Positions 35,697 to 47,121 are shown, counted from the first letter of the stretch. The stretch: 64,000 nucleotides of DNA from Rhododendron vialii (GCF_030253575.1 NC_080563.1:33465001-33529000); one strand, 5' to 3'. Made by a program: numbers and translations. Notes: a model not told the origin generated them from the letters alone.

Positions 35697-37560
35697 GAAG
35701 CCGGTTCGGGAGGGGTTCGGTCAGTAGTTCAAATCCATGTTTGATAAAATCTCAAATATCCGTATTAAGGGTAATCTTTTCTTCATCATTTCCTTGATGG
35801 TCTGATAATCAAACTGGGCCTTGACTGTGGTAAGAGCAGTCTGCCCCTGCCTCCTCTATTCGCCTAATAGTATGTTTTTTGAACAGCAAAAGAGAAAAAA
35901 TTTAATCTCAGAGAAGACTAAAGGGACCCGGGGGCATCACAACAAGGAGCGAACATACTGGCCTTATAGTATGCCTACTACCTTTCGGTAATCATTGTTA
36001 AAAATAAATGAATAAATGAATTAATTTGTTCACCAGGTTACCAAGTGGTGGTTGCTTAATTTGTATATATGTCTGTCTATATAACTGCCTTGTGCAGCAT
36101 TTTACTTTGTAAGCATGGCTTGTGTAATGACAGAACACAGTCATATGTTTCTATAATGTAATTTCATCGTACCAGGATTTTATGGAAAGACATTGATATT
36201 TTAGAAACTGGGGTGGCTTTTGAGACGAAATTACATGCACCCAGGGTAAGGCTCGTTTAACGGTTAAAACTCGATCTTGGTCAGTCTTGTTGAATAACCC
36301 TGAGTGCTTAAGTGGGCACGAAGTATGGTGCAGCTAGCTAGGCTAAAGTATCCGATGCATGACGTTTAGTTTCCGATAAGTATGGATATGAATAGCAAGC
36401 ATTGGATACGAATCCGAGGAGTATCAAAATTCAATGTGGCTACTGTACATAAGTCTTATTCCAAATTAAGTGTGCTTCATAGGTTACGACGCAAGAGCGT
36501 AAGCTTACAGCCAAAAACAATAAATCCAGTGTTAAGACTAATTATGGCAACAGCATTATGAACACCAGCAATTTTAGGTATCCCTCAGGTACCCATTTGA
36601 TCCAACTTAATTATATCGGTGCGTGTACAACTACCTATTTCCTTTCTTCTCTTTTTCCTATACCATCCAAATAGAGATTTCCCGTTACAATTCATATTTT
36701 CTTTAATTGTTCAAGTTTGTAGCCCTTGAATTGCCACCCGTGAGAGGAGAGAGTGCTTGGTCACTCAATCCATGTTCATCACAGCATGCCTATCCACCAC
36801 GTCGGGCATAGCCGCATAGGAACAACATTCTCCACCTCCTTCATGTACGGATCCTCCAACTTCAGTCGTGGAAATCCCGTTCTCTCTGTCGTAAATCTCT
36901 CTCAGTTTATGGGCTTTTCCGATGCTGGTTCTGGGGAAGTGGGGTTGTGCCTGCCCGGATGGTAGTCCTTTGATACCGCTTTTGTTTCCTCCTAGTCTTC
37001 CTCTGCTGAAGGTCTCGTACGAGTTGCTAGAACCTAGAAAATTGTAGTATGAACTAAGACCTACAAAGAAGCAAACTCTAGGAATTCAATTTTTAGTGAA
37101 GTGATTCAAAATGAACGAGCTCTACTAAATGAATGCTTCCACTTATTGAAGTGAGGCCAACCGGAAAAGGTTTGAAAAAATAAAATTGGACGGTTTATTA
37201 GTTTTTTTCTCCAATAGTAGATGAGCATGAGCTGGATTACAAGTTTTTCATCATGAGAAAAGGAATTGGGGGATGGTGCTGCGCAACACGGTGCTACGCA
37301 CCTCCGAGCCATCAGATCTTGACGGCTCGGATCTCATCTCGGCAATGAACGGCTCTCGATCGTTGGTTGCAGAAATAAAATCCGAGCCGTCGGATGCAAA
37401 TGAAGTGGAGTGCAGTTGGTATCTCTCTTATATTCTCATGCACATGGGCAGGGTTCATTTCCGTAAGCACCCATCTCCCTCCCTAAATCCCCTCGATAGA
37501 GTAGATTATGATTAACTAATGTCAAAAAAAAAAAGAAAAAAAGAAAAAGAAAAGAGACCT
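35697..37560. other. Intergenic, no gene recognised
   Basis: The first few hundred bases are probably the bZIP 3' UTR. A plus-strand frame at 36753-36965 has no recognisable domain. 37290-37400 carries repeated ATCCGAGCCGTCGGAT-like words seen in several plant repeats. An A/G-rich run lies at 37521-37556. Confidence 0.4.
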
Positions 37561-38940
37561 AGTCCCTACAAATGTAGACGTGTTTCTTCTTCCGCGCTTT
37601 CCTCCTCTGGCTTGGTCAAATCCGAGAGAAATTAGCTTAATCCAAGCACTTGAATGGCCAAATATCAAAGATGACCTTTTAAAGTCACACTATAAAAATA
37701 AAAAGATCTCATCTCGACAATCACCTTCATCTCGGATTGTGGCCATCATCAACATCCGTCGAGAAGGACGACCCCATCACCATCTCACCACCGTGTGTTG
37801 CTGGGACGGCGATTCTGTTTGGTTAATCGTTATTCGATTTATAGTTTTATCCCTCCTTTTGAGACCTTGGGTAACAAAACTCTACAGATTATATATATAC
37901 ATATATTCCTACATTCCAATTCTCTTCTTCTTATGTTTTTGTTACTTTTTTTCTAATCAGCTTTCGAACTCTCCATAAATATAAGGTTAATTAGGAGTTG
38001 GGGTTTCCAACCTCCTTTGCATATTCTCTAATCTGCTTTGAAAATCGGATTTCGTCGTCAAATGGAACATTTTTTTTAGAAGAGATCTTTTTTAAACCTA
38101 TTCTTTTTTAAAATTGGATTTCGTCGTCAAAGGCAGCCTTTGACCAAATTGATTGGATATGCGACGCCAAAATATCAGCGGTTTATATGGTTGCCTATAA
38201 ATTTACGTCCATGGAAAATTCCTCTTGCTTCGGACTACATTTTTTTTGTAATTATATTTACGTTTGTGTAATGAGCAAATCTTTACACGCGATGGAGATT
38301 TGGCAAGCTCTGATTTGGCTCTAGAGCATGCTAAAAGTGGCTTGGCGAGCTGTAATATTTTTGTGGAGGCCGTTACGACTCGTATACGTATGGGTATTGG
38401 TATTGGTGCTTCTAGACGTTGGATTTGAGCATATATAATTTGCTGAAGCTTTTTCTCCCAGCGTCTCTTAATTGTATGGAGCAGGAGGTGTAAGACCTTT
38501 CCTTCTCAGTCGGAAGCGATAAGGTGACACCTCGTACTCGTACCATAAAAAGACGCGAGGAGAAAAAAATTCCGCCAGTTACTTTCAAATTCAATGTCCA
38601 AAAGGTCCAACCCATACGAATATGATTCTAACCGGCCAGCTTCACAAAAATTTTACCACTCGCCACGAATCTTTTATCATGCTCCAGAGCCGAATCAAGG
38701 GCAACCAATTCTTCTTCGCGCGTAAAGGGTTGCTCTTTACGTGACTGTATATACAATTCATCAAAAATCCAGCCCGAAGCATGTATTTATTTATTTCTAG
38801 AATCTGCAACAAACACACCACAGCAGATTTTCGAAAAATTTCGCGAAGAGGCACTGCTGGGTTCTCTCGGATTTGACCAAATGAGAGGAGGAAAGCGCGG
38901 AAGAAGAAAAAAAATACCTCTATGTTTGGAGGGAATATTT
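37561..38940. mobile_element. Long inverted-repeat element (MULE-like, non-autonomous)
   Basis: The outer ends match in inverted orientation: TCTTCTTCCGCGCTTTCCTC at about 37585-37604 and its complement at about 38889-38908. Homology extends inwards with gaps. The block around 38230-38400 (TGGCTCTAGAGCATG...CGTATGGGT) pairs with about 38615-38790. Two direct GGATTTCGTCGTCAAA words lie at about 38047 and 38118. Terminal homology of this length suggests a MULE. I found no transposase and no certain 9-bp duplication. Confidence 0.6.
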
Positions 38941-39441
38941 AACTTCTCGTGATCAAAAGATCGATAATAATCCAGCTCCTATCCAATTGAAGAAAAAATT
39001 TGAGCTGTCCGATTTCATTTTTTCCAAGTCTTTTCTGGATGCATTTTGTAACGATTCTGATTTTCAGTAAATAAAAATTTCGTTAAATATTTGAATTTTA
39101 TTTTAATTATTTGGTATTGCTTTTAAAATTCCTTTTAATTTCTAATAATCTGTCATAATTAAATTTGTGACTTATAAAATTAAATCTCTTAGCATTGGAC
39201 AATCTAGTCATTTTCTAAAGACAAATATACTTGTAGAAGCACTTGTATATTTTCTTAGTGAGTGAAATAAAATATTAAAATTACATTTCTTGACTAGAAA
39301 TCCTACTTGGCAAGTAGAATTAGCTTCCAACCAATTAGTAGAGAAACCTAGTTACCAATCAACTTAGTTACATTTCCCTAACATTTAAGAACCATTGGAC
39401 CAAAGGAAGTCATCATTTTGCTTCCAAAAGAAGTAAACTTA

Positions 39442-39977
39442 GAGCATCTCTAGTCTTGACCCAAATTTTTACCCAAATTTGGGTAAAAATCCATTTTGGG
39501 TTAGGCTCACTCCAATGGCAAAATGATCCCTTACCCAAATATATTATTTTTTTATGCTTTCAAGACTATTTTCCCTCCATTGTTGTTTCACCCAACGATT
39601 TCGGCCAAAAGGGTAGTACACATCTCTCATCAACAACGCGACCAGCTTCAAGATTCTTCCAGAGGGGAGAGATCGTCGAGACTTCAGCATTCAGACATCC
39701 GGGAGGGGGAGAGAGAGAGAGAGAGGTATCCAAGCTTGGGAAAGCCATCGATGCCATGCTTTCAGAATGGCATGGAGGGAGCAGTTGAAAAGAGAAGAGC
39801 GGTTGGAATATTGGGGGAAAAAATGGGTAGAGACTTGGGCTGTCTCAAATTTGGGGAAAGAAATGGGTAAAACCCAAAATGGGGAAGGGTTTGGGTCAAA
39901 GATTAGAGAGAGTTTTTGATGGGTTTTGCCCAAATTTTAAATTTGAGTCTTAAAATGGGTCAAGGTTGGAGATGCTC
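39442..39977. mobile_element. Harbinger-type MITE with TTA duplication
   Basis: 536 bp, left end GAGCATCTCTAGTCTTGACC, right end GGTTGGAGATGCTC, flanked by TTA on both sides (39439-39441, 39978-39980). Inside lie AAATTTGGGTAAAAATCC-type repeats and a short GA run. Inserted in the first quarter of the solo LTR. Confidence 0.88.
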
Positions 39978-40069
39978 TTAGTCTTATCATGCATGCCAAC
40001 CTAAGACTTATAGCCTTAAACCTAATTACCTCCAAAGTCACTTTCCTAGATTCTCTAAGTACATAGATA

Positions 40070-40072
<3 letters not shown>

Positions 40073-40110
<38 letters not shown>
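40073..40110. repeat. (AT)n microsatellite abutting the MULE left end
   Basis: About 19 AT units directly against the terminal ACAGTT of the MULE. A matching tract (46782-46844) follows the right end, so the element sits inside a TA tract. Confidence 0.95.
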
Positions 40111-40114
<4 letters not shown>

Positions 40115-40376
40115 TTCCCATCATATAAGGTCGCCCGTACCTGGGTAAAATGCGGACCAAAAATGAAGGGCTGTGATTAACTGAAGCCAAATAGGTCTCA
40201 ACGGCTGTGATTTGAAGAAGCTTGTCTCGGGCAAACAAAACCCCCTTTTTTTTTCCACTGTACACTTTCGTTTCAAACAAACGAAGAGAGAGAAGCAGCA
40301 GACGATTGAAGAAAAAAAATCAAGCACTCCACAGAGCGACGAAGAAGAAGAAATCGAAGAAGAAAAACACAAAACG

Positions 40377-40425
<49 letters not shown>

Positions 40426-40824
40426 CCAAATATTACAAGAACTAGAAGCCCTAACCCTCTCGATTTTCCCCTTCTCTAATCAGGGCTTGAAGAGAGAAGA
40501 TATACCTTGAAATCGAACCTAATCGTGCCCTAGACGATTCAAACAAGGTAACCCCTCGATCTGTGTTTTTTTAATTTCGAGTTAGGGTTTTTTTATTTCA
40601 TTTTTTATTTTGTTCTTTAGTTTTTTTTTTTTTTTTAAATTTCGAGTTAGGGTGATGATGATGAGAGTGACTCACATCTGGAGGAATATGTTTGTACACA
40701 CCAGAAAATGTTTGCTGGTTTTTTTTTTTTTTCCTCAAGTGAATCATGAATATGTTTGAATTTCTGTCATTGCAATGTTTACTATTTTGGTGGGATTCCT
40801 TGGGCTTTAGATACGCTTATGAAT
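40111..40824 (+). repeat. MULE left terminal inverted repeat
   Basis: Pairs with 46078-46781. It contains a CT microsatellite (40379-40422) and then a leader ending in AAACAAG/GTAACC, a canonical splice donor at 40547/40548 present in both repeats. The repeat probably supplies promoter, 5' UTR and first intron donor for the transposase. Confidence 0.88.
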
Positions 40825-41233
40825 CAAAAATACCTAGAAATTGGGAGTGAAAGTTTCTGAACATTGCTATATTTTGATTTGTTTAGGAGGAATTATTGAA
40901 TGAGAACTTGTCTACCTCCAATGGCTGCCATCTGATTATAATGTATATTGTATGGTACCTGGAATCTAGTATTTTTGGGATTTTCGTTTTTGGTTTACCC
41001 TATCTTTGGCTGCTGTTGCTGTTGCTAAGTAAAGATGAGGCTAGTAAAATCCTGTTTCCGAGTAGTGTATACATGATGTTATATCAAAGCCAATTTTTTG
41101 GGAATCAACTTTTAAGGATTTTGTTTCAATAATCTGCATGCCATTTAGCATATCTTACAACATAAAGCCTTTTATATACTGAAACATTAATGTTCCTATG
41201 GTATTTGTTATGCTGCCGTAAAACAAACCAGCT

Positions 41234-43774
41234 ATGGAATACGATCAACAAGAAGAAAGCATTATGCAACCACCGACCGTCCACCAACCAAGGTTTGTCT
41301 CTCTCCCTCCCTCCTCAGGTTAAAAAAGTAGGGTTCAAAAATTATATGAAGTTGATCAATTGTCTTTGTTTTGTCTTTTGGATTGTAGTATGCTGTGTGA
41401 ATCATCTGCAAATTCTTCACAAGGACTTTACACTCCTCAGGTTAAGAATGACCTTATACCGAAAATTAACCAAGAGTTTGACAATTTAGAGAAAGCTAAG
41501 GTATTTTACAACCGTTATGCTAAAGAAGGTGGTTTTAGTACCCGATCACATTCTAGTAGAAAGAGTACAGCCGATGTAAATGTAATCGTTAGGAAGGAGT
41601 TTTGTTGTTTCAAACAAGGGTTGAAGGTTCAAAAAAGTACTCCAAACAAACGGCGTCGAGGGATAACTAGAGAGAATTGTCGTGCAAAATTGGCCGTTGT
41701 GAGGAAGGGTGAAAAATATGTTGTGTCCCAATTTTTCGAAGGTCATAATCACCCACTTGCGTCTCTGAGGAGGGCACATTTGCTTCCATCCCATCGTAAG
41801 GTGTCAGCTGCCAAAAAAGCTTTAATAGAACAACTGTCAGCAGCAAATGTGCCAACTTGTCAACAAATGACTATATTTGAGTTGGAATCGGGAGGTCTTG
41901 AAAATGTTGGTTGCTCACAACAAGATTTGTATAATTATAAAAGGGATAAGAAGATGACGGTCAACGGACATGACGCCGATATGCTGTACGAGTATTTTCA
42001 ATCTGAAAAAGCAAAGAATGACGGTTTTACTTTTACAATTGAGAAAGATAATGAGGATAGGATGACACATTGTTTTTGGGCGGATGCAACCGCTAGAAAG
42101 TCGTACCAATATTTTGGGGACGTCGTGGTGTTTGATACTACGTATAACACAAACCGTTATTCTATGATTTTCGCACCTATTTTAGGGGTTAATCACCATA
42201 GACAGACTACTCTTTTTGGATGTGCCTTCTTATGCGATGAAACAGTCGAGACTTTTGAATGGCTTTTGAAGGAATGGTTGAAAGTAATGCCCGCAGGCCC
42301 TCCCAAAATGATCATAACTGATCAGGATCTTGCAATGGCAAAAGCAATTAGTATTGTTCTTCCGAATACGCTTCACAGGTATTGCATGTGGCACATTACG
42401 AATAAGTTTTCCGAACGAATAAGTGCATTGGCCTACAAATAACATTATGCGGAGTTTAAAAATTATATATGGAATTCTGAGACACCTGAACAGTTCGAGG
42501 CTGGATGGGTTGAGGTGGTAAACAGAGCTAACTTAACCGGTAATGATTGGTTACGAAATTTATACGAAATTCGTGAGAGATGGGTTCCCGCATATGTGAG
42601 ACACACTTTTTCTGCTCACATGACTACTAGTCAAAGAGCCGAAATTACCCATTCCTTCTTCAAGAGGTATGTGTCTACGGAAAATTCATTGTTGGACTTT
42701 GTGACGCGGTTTGAGAGGGCACTTGCACGTATACGGCATAATGAGTTGGATAAGGATCATAAAGACGTCAATGAGAGGCCAAATTTAAAAACTATGTACC
42801 CCATGGAGTCGACAATGAGTGAATTATACACAATTGAGATATTCTACATGTTTCAAGATGAGCTCTTTCAAAATACTGCTTATAAGGTGATGGCAACAAA
42901 TGAGGATGAACATCGGGTTGTGTACGCCATTCATAGGATAAAGGGGAGTGGTTCGAGGGTTCGTGAGATTGTGGTAGATAAGTCGTCAAACCATGTCCGT
43001 TGTAGTTGTAAGATATTTGAGTGTGCCGGAATTCCTTGTCGGCACATATTGGCTTACTTTTCTAGAATGCAAATAGAAGATTTGCCTAATGAATACATAT
43101 TGGGGAGGTGGACAAAATCTGCAAAGGCTATGCGAGTTAAAGATGACTTGGGTTCGGGCATGAAAGAAATATGTGACACGTCTTTGTTAGAGCGGCGAAA
43201 TAGACTCTTTCAACTTGCTACTTCTTTAATTGATGAGGCCGTAGTAATTGAGGATGGAACACAATTTGTGGAAGAACTTTTGAGTTCGGGTCAAAAAAAG
43301 CTTTGTGACATGAAAAAAGTAAGTGAACATGGTGAAGGGAGTGCTATCCAAGTGCCAATTAGTCGTGACCATGGTTTGAAAGAACCGCTTCAAGTGAGGG
43401 CAAAGGGTTGTGGTAAACGACTCAAGGGAGGGAAAGAGAAGGCTGCCAAGAAGACTAGGCGTTGTCACGGTTGTGGGTTAACAGGGCAATCGCATGACAA
43501 AAGGAATTGTCCAAAACTTCTCAGCACGTATGTTTAATACTTGTAATCTAAATTTAATTATTTCATTGTTTGCATTTTAATTCCTCTCTTTTCTTGTTAG
43601 CTCTTCGCAAAATGCTAGGTTGAATGACGAAGACGAAGACGAAGACGACGACGACAACGACGGCATTGACAATGCTGATCCCGATGATTGTAAGTGTTTA
43701 TTATAAAATTCTTCTTTAGTTGTTCTTAAATTTTATTTATTCTATTGATAATATTGCCTATTCGGCTTGCAGGA
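41234..43774 (+). CDS. FAR1-related MULE transposase, one premature stop
   Basis: Catalyses cut-and-paste transposition of the MULE. Model: exons 41234-41292, 41389-43527, 43601-43689 and 43773-43774 (GT-AG, in phase), 762 codons before the final TGA. Domains: FAR1/WRKY-GCM1-type zinc domain, residues about 40-145 (CRAKLAV, EGHNHPL); MULE transposase core with Asp269 (VVFDTTY), Asp331 (IITDQDLAMAKA) and probable Glu438 (TSQRAEITHSFFKRY); SWIM zinc finger C558, C560, C570, H572; zinc knuckle C712, C715, H722, C727; acidic Asp/Glu tail. Codon 371 is TAA (42440-42442), and the same frame stays open for about 360 codons after it. As read, the product would stop after the second catalytic Asp. It could be one point mutation, a sequencing error, or evidence of a non-autonomous copy. 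Confidence 0.88.
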
Positions 43775-44673
43775 TGGATTTGTGTAGCAGTTTAGAACTG
43801 CTATTGTCACAGTTGGGAAAACTACTGATGTTTCAAATATGGAGTTCTCTGAAATACCCCTGCTGCATGGAAGCATTTTTGGACTGATATAGATTTGTAA
43901 AACTGCATTCTGAAGCCGGAACTTTTGGCTCTGAATGAGCTCTTTTTGTTTTTTTACCTACGCCTAATTTGTATCAAATTTTAGTTGGAATTTTAATGTA
44001 TTGAAAGCAAAAGAGTTATGTCCCATTTCTTGTTTCATAGCATTAGTATTGAGCTATTTAGGAGCCAAGAACCATAAATGTTCCAGGGGCTTTCAAACAA
44101 CACTCGATCTTCACTTTCAATAACTTCTTCTTATGCTGACTAACTCTATTTTCCTAGTGCATTTGTTGGTCTCTGTCTCTCTGTTATAAACAACCTTCAA
44201 ATAACTTTTCCTAATTTTATCTTCAAACAACCTTCAAATAGCTTGTTATTCCAGACAGATTAATGTCACTCTTATAAACTACTGTAGTTTGTAAGCCATG
44301 AAGTTTGGCACACCATCAAATCAGGCAAAGGAACCTTAACTGCTATTGTTATACTTCTTTTTTTTGTCTAGCAGCATTGATGTTGTATTCTGGAACCTCA
44401 GAATAAAGTGGGGCACATGGTAAAATTCAAACATGAACTTTCACCTCAACCACCTTCACAATAGAGCCGAAACTCCTCACAAGGTCCCGTGGCTATGCTA
44501 TTTTACATTATATCAATTACTAAACCAACTACCAAAAGTCTCTCTCTGCTAATGCGTGGTACAAAAAACATCCAATTTACCATATTCATAAAGCAATAAT
44601 ACTTGCTCAAGTTCCAAATTTATACACATCAAAAGCTAGAAATTTTGTTCAACATAACCATTACATAAACCAA
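43775..44673. other. Space between the convergent 3' ends in the MULE
   Basis: Probably the 3' UTRs of both MULE genes. It contains a short tandem duplication around AACAACCTTCAAATA (44190-44240). No coding sequence seen. Confidence 0.45.
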
Positions 44674-45039
44674 CTAAAAGAAAAAATACATGAAGACCAA
44701 CAAAATTAAAATTCCTATTACAGCTCCAAGTAAGAGCATTGCAATGTACATGCAATGTTTGGGCAGCTTAGGAGTTTGGTCATCCATGTTTGCTTGCACA
44801 GGTACGAGCAAAGGCACATAATCGATCGGGAGTTGAGCAAGTTGAGGAGACAGCAATTGCACATTGGAATGAGCTTCAACATACGTGCTCCAAGCATTAT
44901 TTGCCTCTTCCAATGAGGGATATTTTTTAAACACAGCCCCAGAAAAGCGAGTTACTTGTTCTCTACAAGCTATCCAACTTTCATAGATTCCGGAGACTTT
45001 TCCAACAAAAACGACATAATAGAACCTCTTTTCTGCCAT
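44674..45039 (-). CDS. MULE accessory protein: RNase H1-type hybrid-binding domain plus C-terminal membrane helix
   Basis: 121 residues. Residues 4-52 (YYVVFVGKVSGIYESW, then GAVFKKYPSLEEANNAW) match the RNase H1 N-terminal / caulimovirus viroplasmin-type domain, which in RNase H1 binds RNA-DNA hybrids. No RNase H catalytic domain follows. A linker of about 45 residues leads to a strongly hydrophobic end (about 97-121: MYIAMLLLGAVIGILILLVF), a likely tail anchor. The ATG at 45039 sits just after a TTTTTTTCTAG acceptor, so a 5' UTR intron from the donor in the right terminal repeat (46351) is likely. It converges on the transposase, as mudrB does on mudrA in maize MuDR, but is not recognisably related to MudrB. 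Function unknown; a host gene fragment captured by the MULE is the alternative. Confidence 0.75.
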   Translation of the reverse strand: MAEKRFYYVVFVGKVSGIYESWIACREQVTRFSGAVFKKYPSLEEANNAWSTYVEAHSNVQLLSPQLAQLPIDYVPLLVPVQANMDDQTPKLPKHCMYIAMLLLGAVIGILILLVFMYFFF

Positions 45040-46077
45040 TCCTAGAAAAAAATCAACTTGATAAGCAAATAAACAGGAAACAGGATTTTAGAGGAAAGAA
45101 CACTCAACAAAGAGCATTCAACTACTTGTGGCGATATACAAACTTAGCATTGAGACGGAGAATGTCAAGATATGAGATTGTGATACACTTTCTTACGGTT
45201 CTTATGGAGGCATATTCCAATGACATTGCAGAACTTTTTGATTCCATCGAGTATAAACCTCAACTGGAAGATATGGTCTCTTCGTATCACTTGAAATCCC
45301 ACTCTGTTCAGCCTCTCATAACCACCAAATAATGCAACAACTACCAAGAGTTTACAACTTTGATTTAAAGACAATTATATCAACTTCCTTAGACGTGCTT
45401 ATTAATAATAAATCAACATTTTAATTTCCAATACAAAAATTATTGTACAAAATTTTAAAATAACACCTCAAAGATAGAATTCCTCCATGAAGCACCAACA
45501 CACCTATCTAGTATTCCTCCATGAAGCACCCAACACACCTATCTAGTTGCTTATCAGTGTTGGACTTGTCAAAGACAGATATGGGACACCACATGGCGTA
45601 TACAATTACTTGGATGGTTTTTCAAACAGGAGACACGTTAGGGACACGCGTCTCTCAAGTTACATGGTGTGGGATACTGTAAGGGCCATCTTACAAAAAG
45701 AACACATTATTTCATAACCTAGGATTTGACTTAAAAGAACTGACAGATGGGATATAGAAAGGGTTATCTTTATAGGCCAAAAATGGTGTCTCGTTGTTTT
45801 TCGAAAACTAGCCATACTCGATTTTGGTGCATTGTCGTTGTCGTCATGTTGTACCCACGGTCGATTTGTTCTTCGTTCTTCAGAAAAATAACATAAATCA
45901 GGAAAAAAAATTTCAAACAAAATTCAGATTTTTGGAAAAAATAAATCAAATTTTCGGATTTGCAAGGGGAAAGGGAATTCTTCTTCTTGTCCATAGAGAG
46001 AACAGGATAATACATGCAGCTTATAGGAGTCCCATATCTGGAGATGCTGGGCCTAGGAATAAACATTCTTCTTCTTC
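45040..46077. other. Leader and intron region of the MULE accessory gene
   Basis: Between the accessory ATG and the right terminal repeat. Short overlapping frames at 45126-45374 on both strands are not recognised. A near tandem repeat AATTCCTCCATGAAGCACC... is seen at about 45479-45545. Confidence 0.4.
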
Positions 46078-46472
46078 ATTCATAAGCGTATCTAAAGCCC
46101 TAGGAATCCCACCAAAATAGTAAACATTGCAATGGCAGAAATTCAAACATATTCATGATTCACTTGAGAAAAAAAAAAAAAAACAGCAAACATGTTCTGG
46201 TGTGTACAAACATATTCCTTCAGATGTGAGTCACTCTCATCATCATCACCCTAACTCGAAATTTAAAAAAAAAAAAACTAAAGAACGAAATAAAAAAACG
46301 AAATAAAAAAACCCTAACTCGAAATTAAAAAAACACAGATTGAGGGGTTACCTTGTTTGAATCGTCTAGGGCTCGATTAGGTTCGATTTCAAGGTATATC
46401 TCTCTCTTCAAGCCCTGATTAGAGAAGGGGAAAATCGAGAGGGTTAGGGCTTCTAGTTCTTGTAATATTTGG

Positions 46473-46515
<43 letters not shown>

Positions 46516-46777
46516 CCTTTTGTGTTTTTCTTCTTCGATTTCTTCTTCTTTGTCGCTCTTTGGAGTGCTTGATTTTTCGTCTTCAATCGTCTGCTGCTTC
46601 TCTCTCTTCGTTTGTTTGAAACGAAAGTGCACAGTGGAAACAAAAATGGGGTTTTGTTTGCCCGAGACAAGCTTCTTCAAATCACAGCCGTTGAGACCTA
46701 TTTGGCTTCAGTTAATCATAGCCCTTCATTTTTGGTCCGCATTTTACCCAGGTACGGGCGACCTTATATGATGAGAA

Positions 46778-46781
<4 letters not shown>
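46078..46781 (-). repeat. MULE right terminal inverted repeat
   Basis: Reverse complement of 40111-40824 with few differences (for example TTATGATTAACTG against TGTGATTAACTG, and a shorter GA run at 46476-46511). It carries the same splice donor (46352/46351 on minus) and so can serve as promoter and leader for the accessory gene. Confidence 0.88.

Positions 46782-46844
<63 letters not shown>
46782..46844. repeat. (AT)n microsatellite abutting the MULE right end
   Basis: About 31 TA units following the terminal AACTGT. Open frames reading YIYIYI through it are artefacts. Confidence 0.95.
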
Positions 46845-46847
<3 letters not shown>

Positions 46848-46990
46848 CATAGCCTATTATACACATGCCTATATGACCATATATGCTTTCTAGGAAAGTC
46901 TTAACCATATCTTTTGTTGAGTTGTTACTTGAAAGACCATAATCTTTACTCTCTTCCTAGACTTAGTAAGCTAGACCTCATAGCACTTAA

Positions 46991-47072
46991 GTGTACTTAT
47001 ATATATATATATAATATAGTACTAGGAAAAGAGAGAGTGTACTTATATATATATATATAATATAGTACTAGG

Positions 47073-47116
<44 letters not shown>
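46991..47116. repeat. 46-bp tandem duplication followed by GA microsatellite
   Basis: GTGTACTTATATATATATAT...GTACTAGGAAAAGAGAGA occurs at 46991 and again at 47037, then runs into a (GA)n tract to about 47116. It lies inside the interrupted solo LTR; the sister LTR also has GA runs in this place (56990-57030 on the other strand). Confidence 0.85.

Positions 47117-47121
<5 letters not shown>

Larger units (their letters stand above)
40111..46781 (+). mobile_element. FAR1-type MULE with two convergent genes
   Basis: 6,671 bp. Ends ACAGTTCCCATCATATAAGG (left) and, inverted, ACAGTTCTCATCATATAAGG (right). The terminal inverted repeats exceed 700 bp (40111-40824 and 46078-46781) and are near identical by eye. 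It carries the transposase gene rightwards (41234-43774) and a small gene leftwards (44674-45039). Flanks are (TA)n, so the expected 9-bp duplication cannot be delimited. High repeat similarity and only one visible stop suggest recent activity. Confidence 0.88.

Noticed and set aside
40121..40479. ORFs reading ERERER, SLSLSL or YIYIYI (also at 29366-29636, 46419-46893, 61535-61771)
   Set aside because: Translations of (GA)n, (CT)n and (AT)n microsatellites and of the MULE terminal repeats; no coding support.
41234..43774. A domesticated FAR1/FRS transcription-factor gene
   Set aside because: It sits between long terminal inverted repeats of a MULE and carries a premature stop; domestication would be expected to lose the repeats and keep the frame.
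44674..45039. An endogenous caulimovirus, because of the viroplasmin-type domain
   Set aside because: Only this small domain is present, with no movement, coat, protease or reverse transcriptase sequence near it; the same fold is found in cellular RNase H1, and the ORF lies inside MULE repeats.
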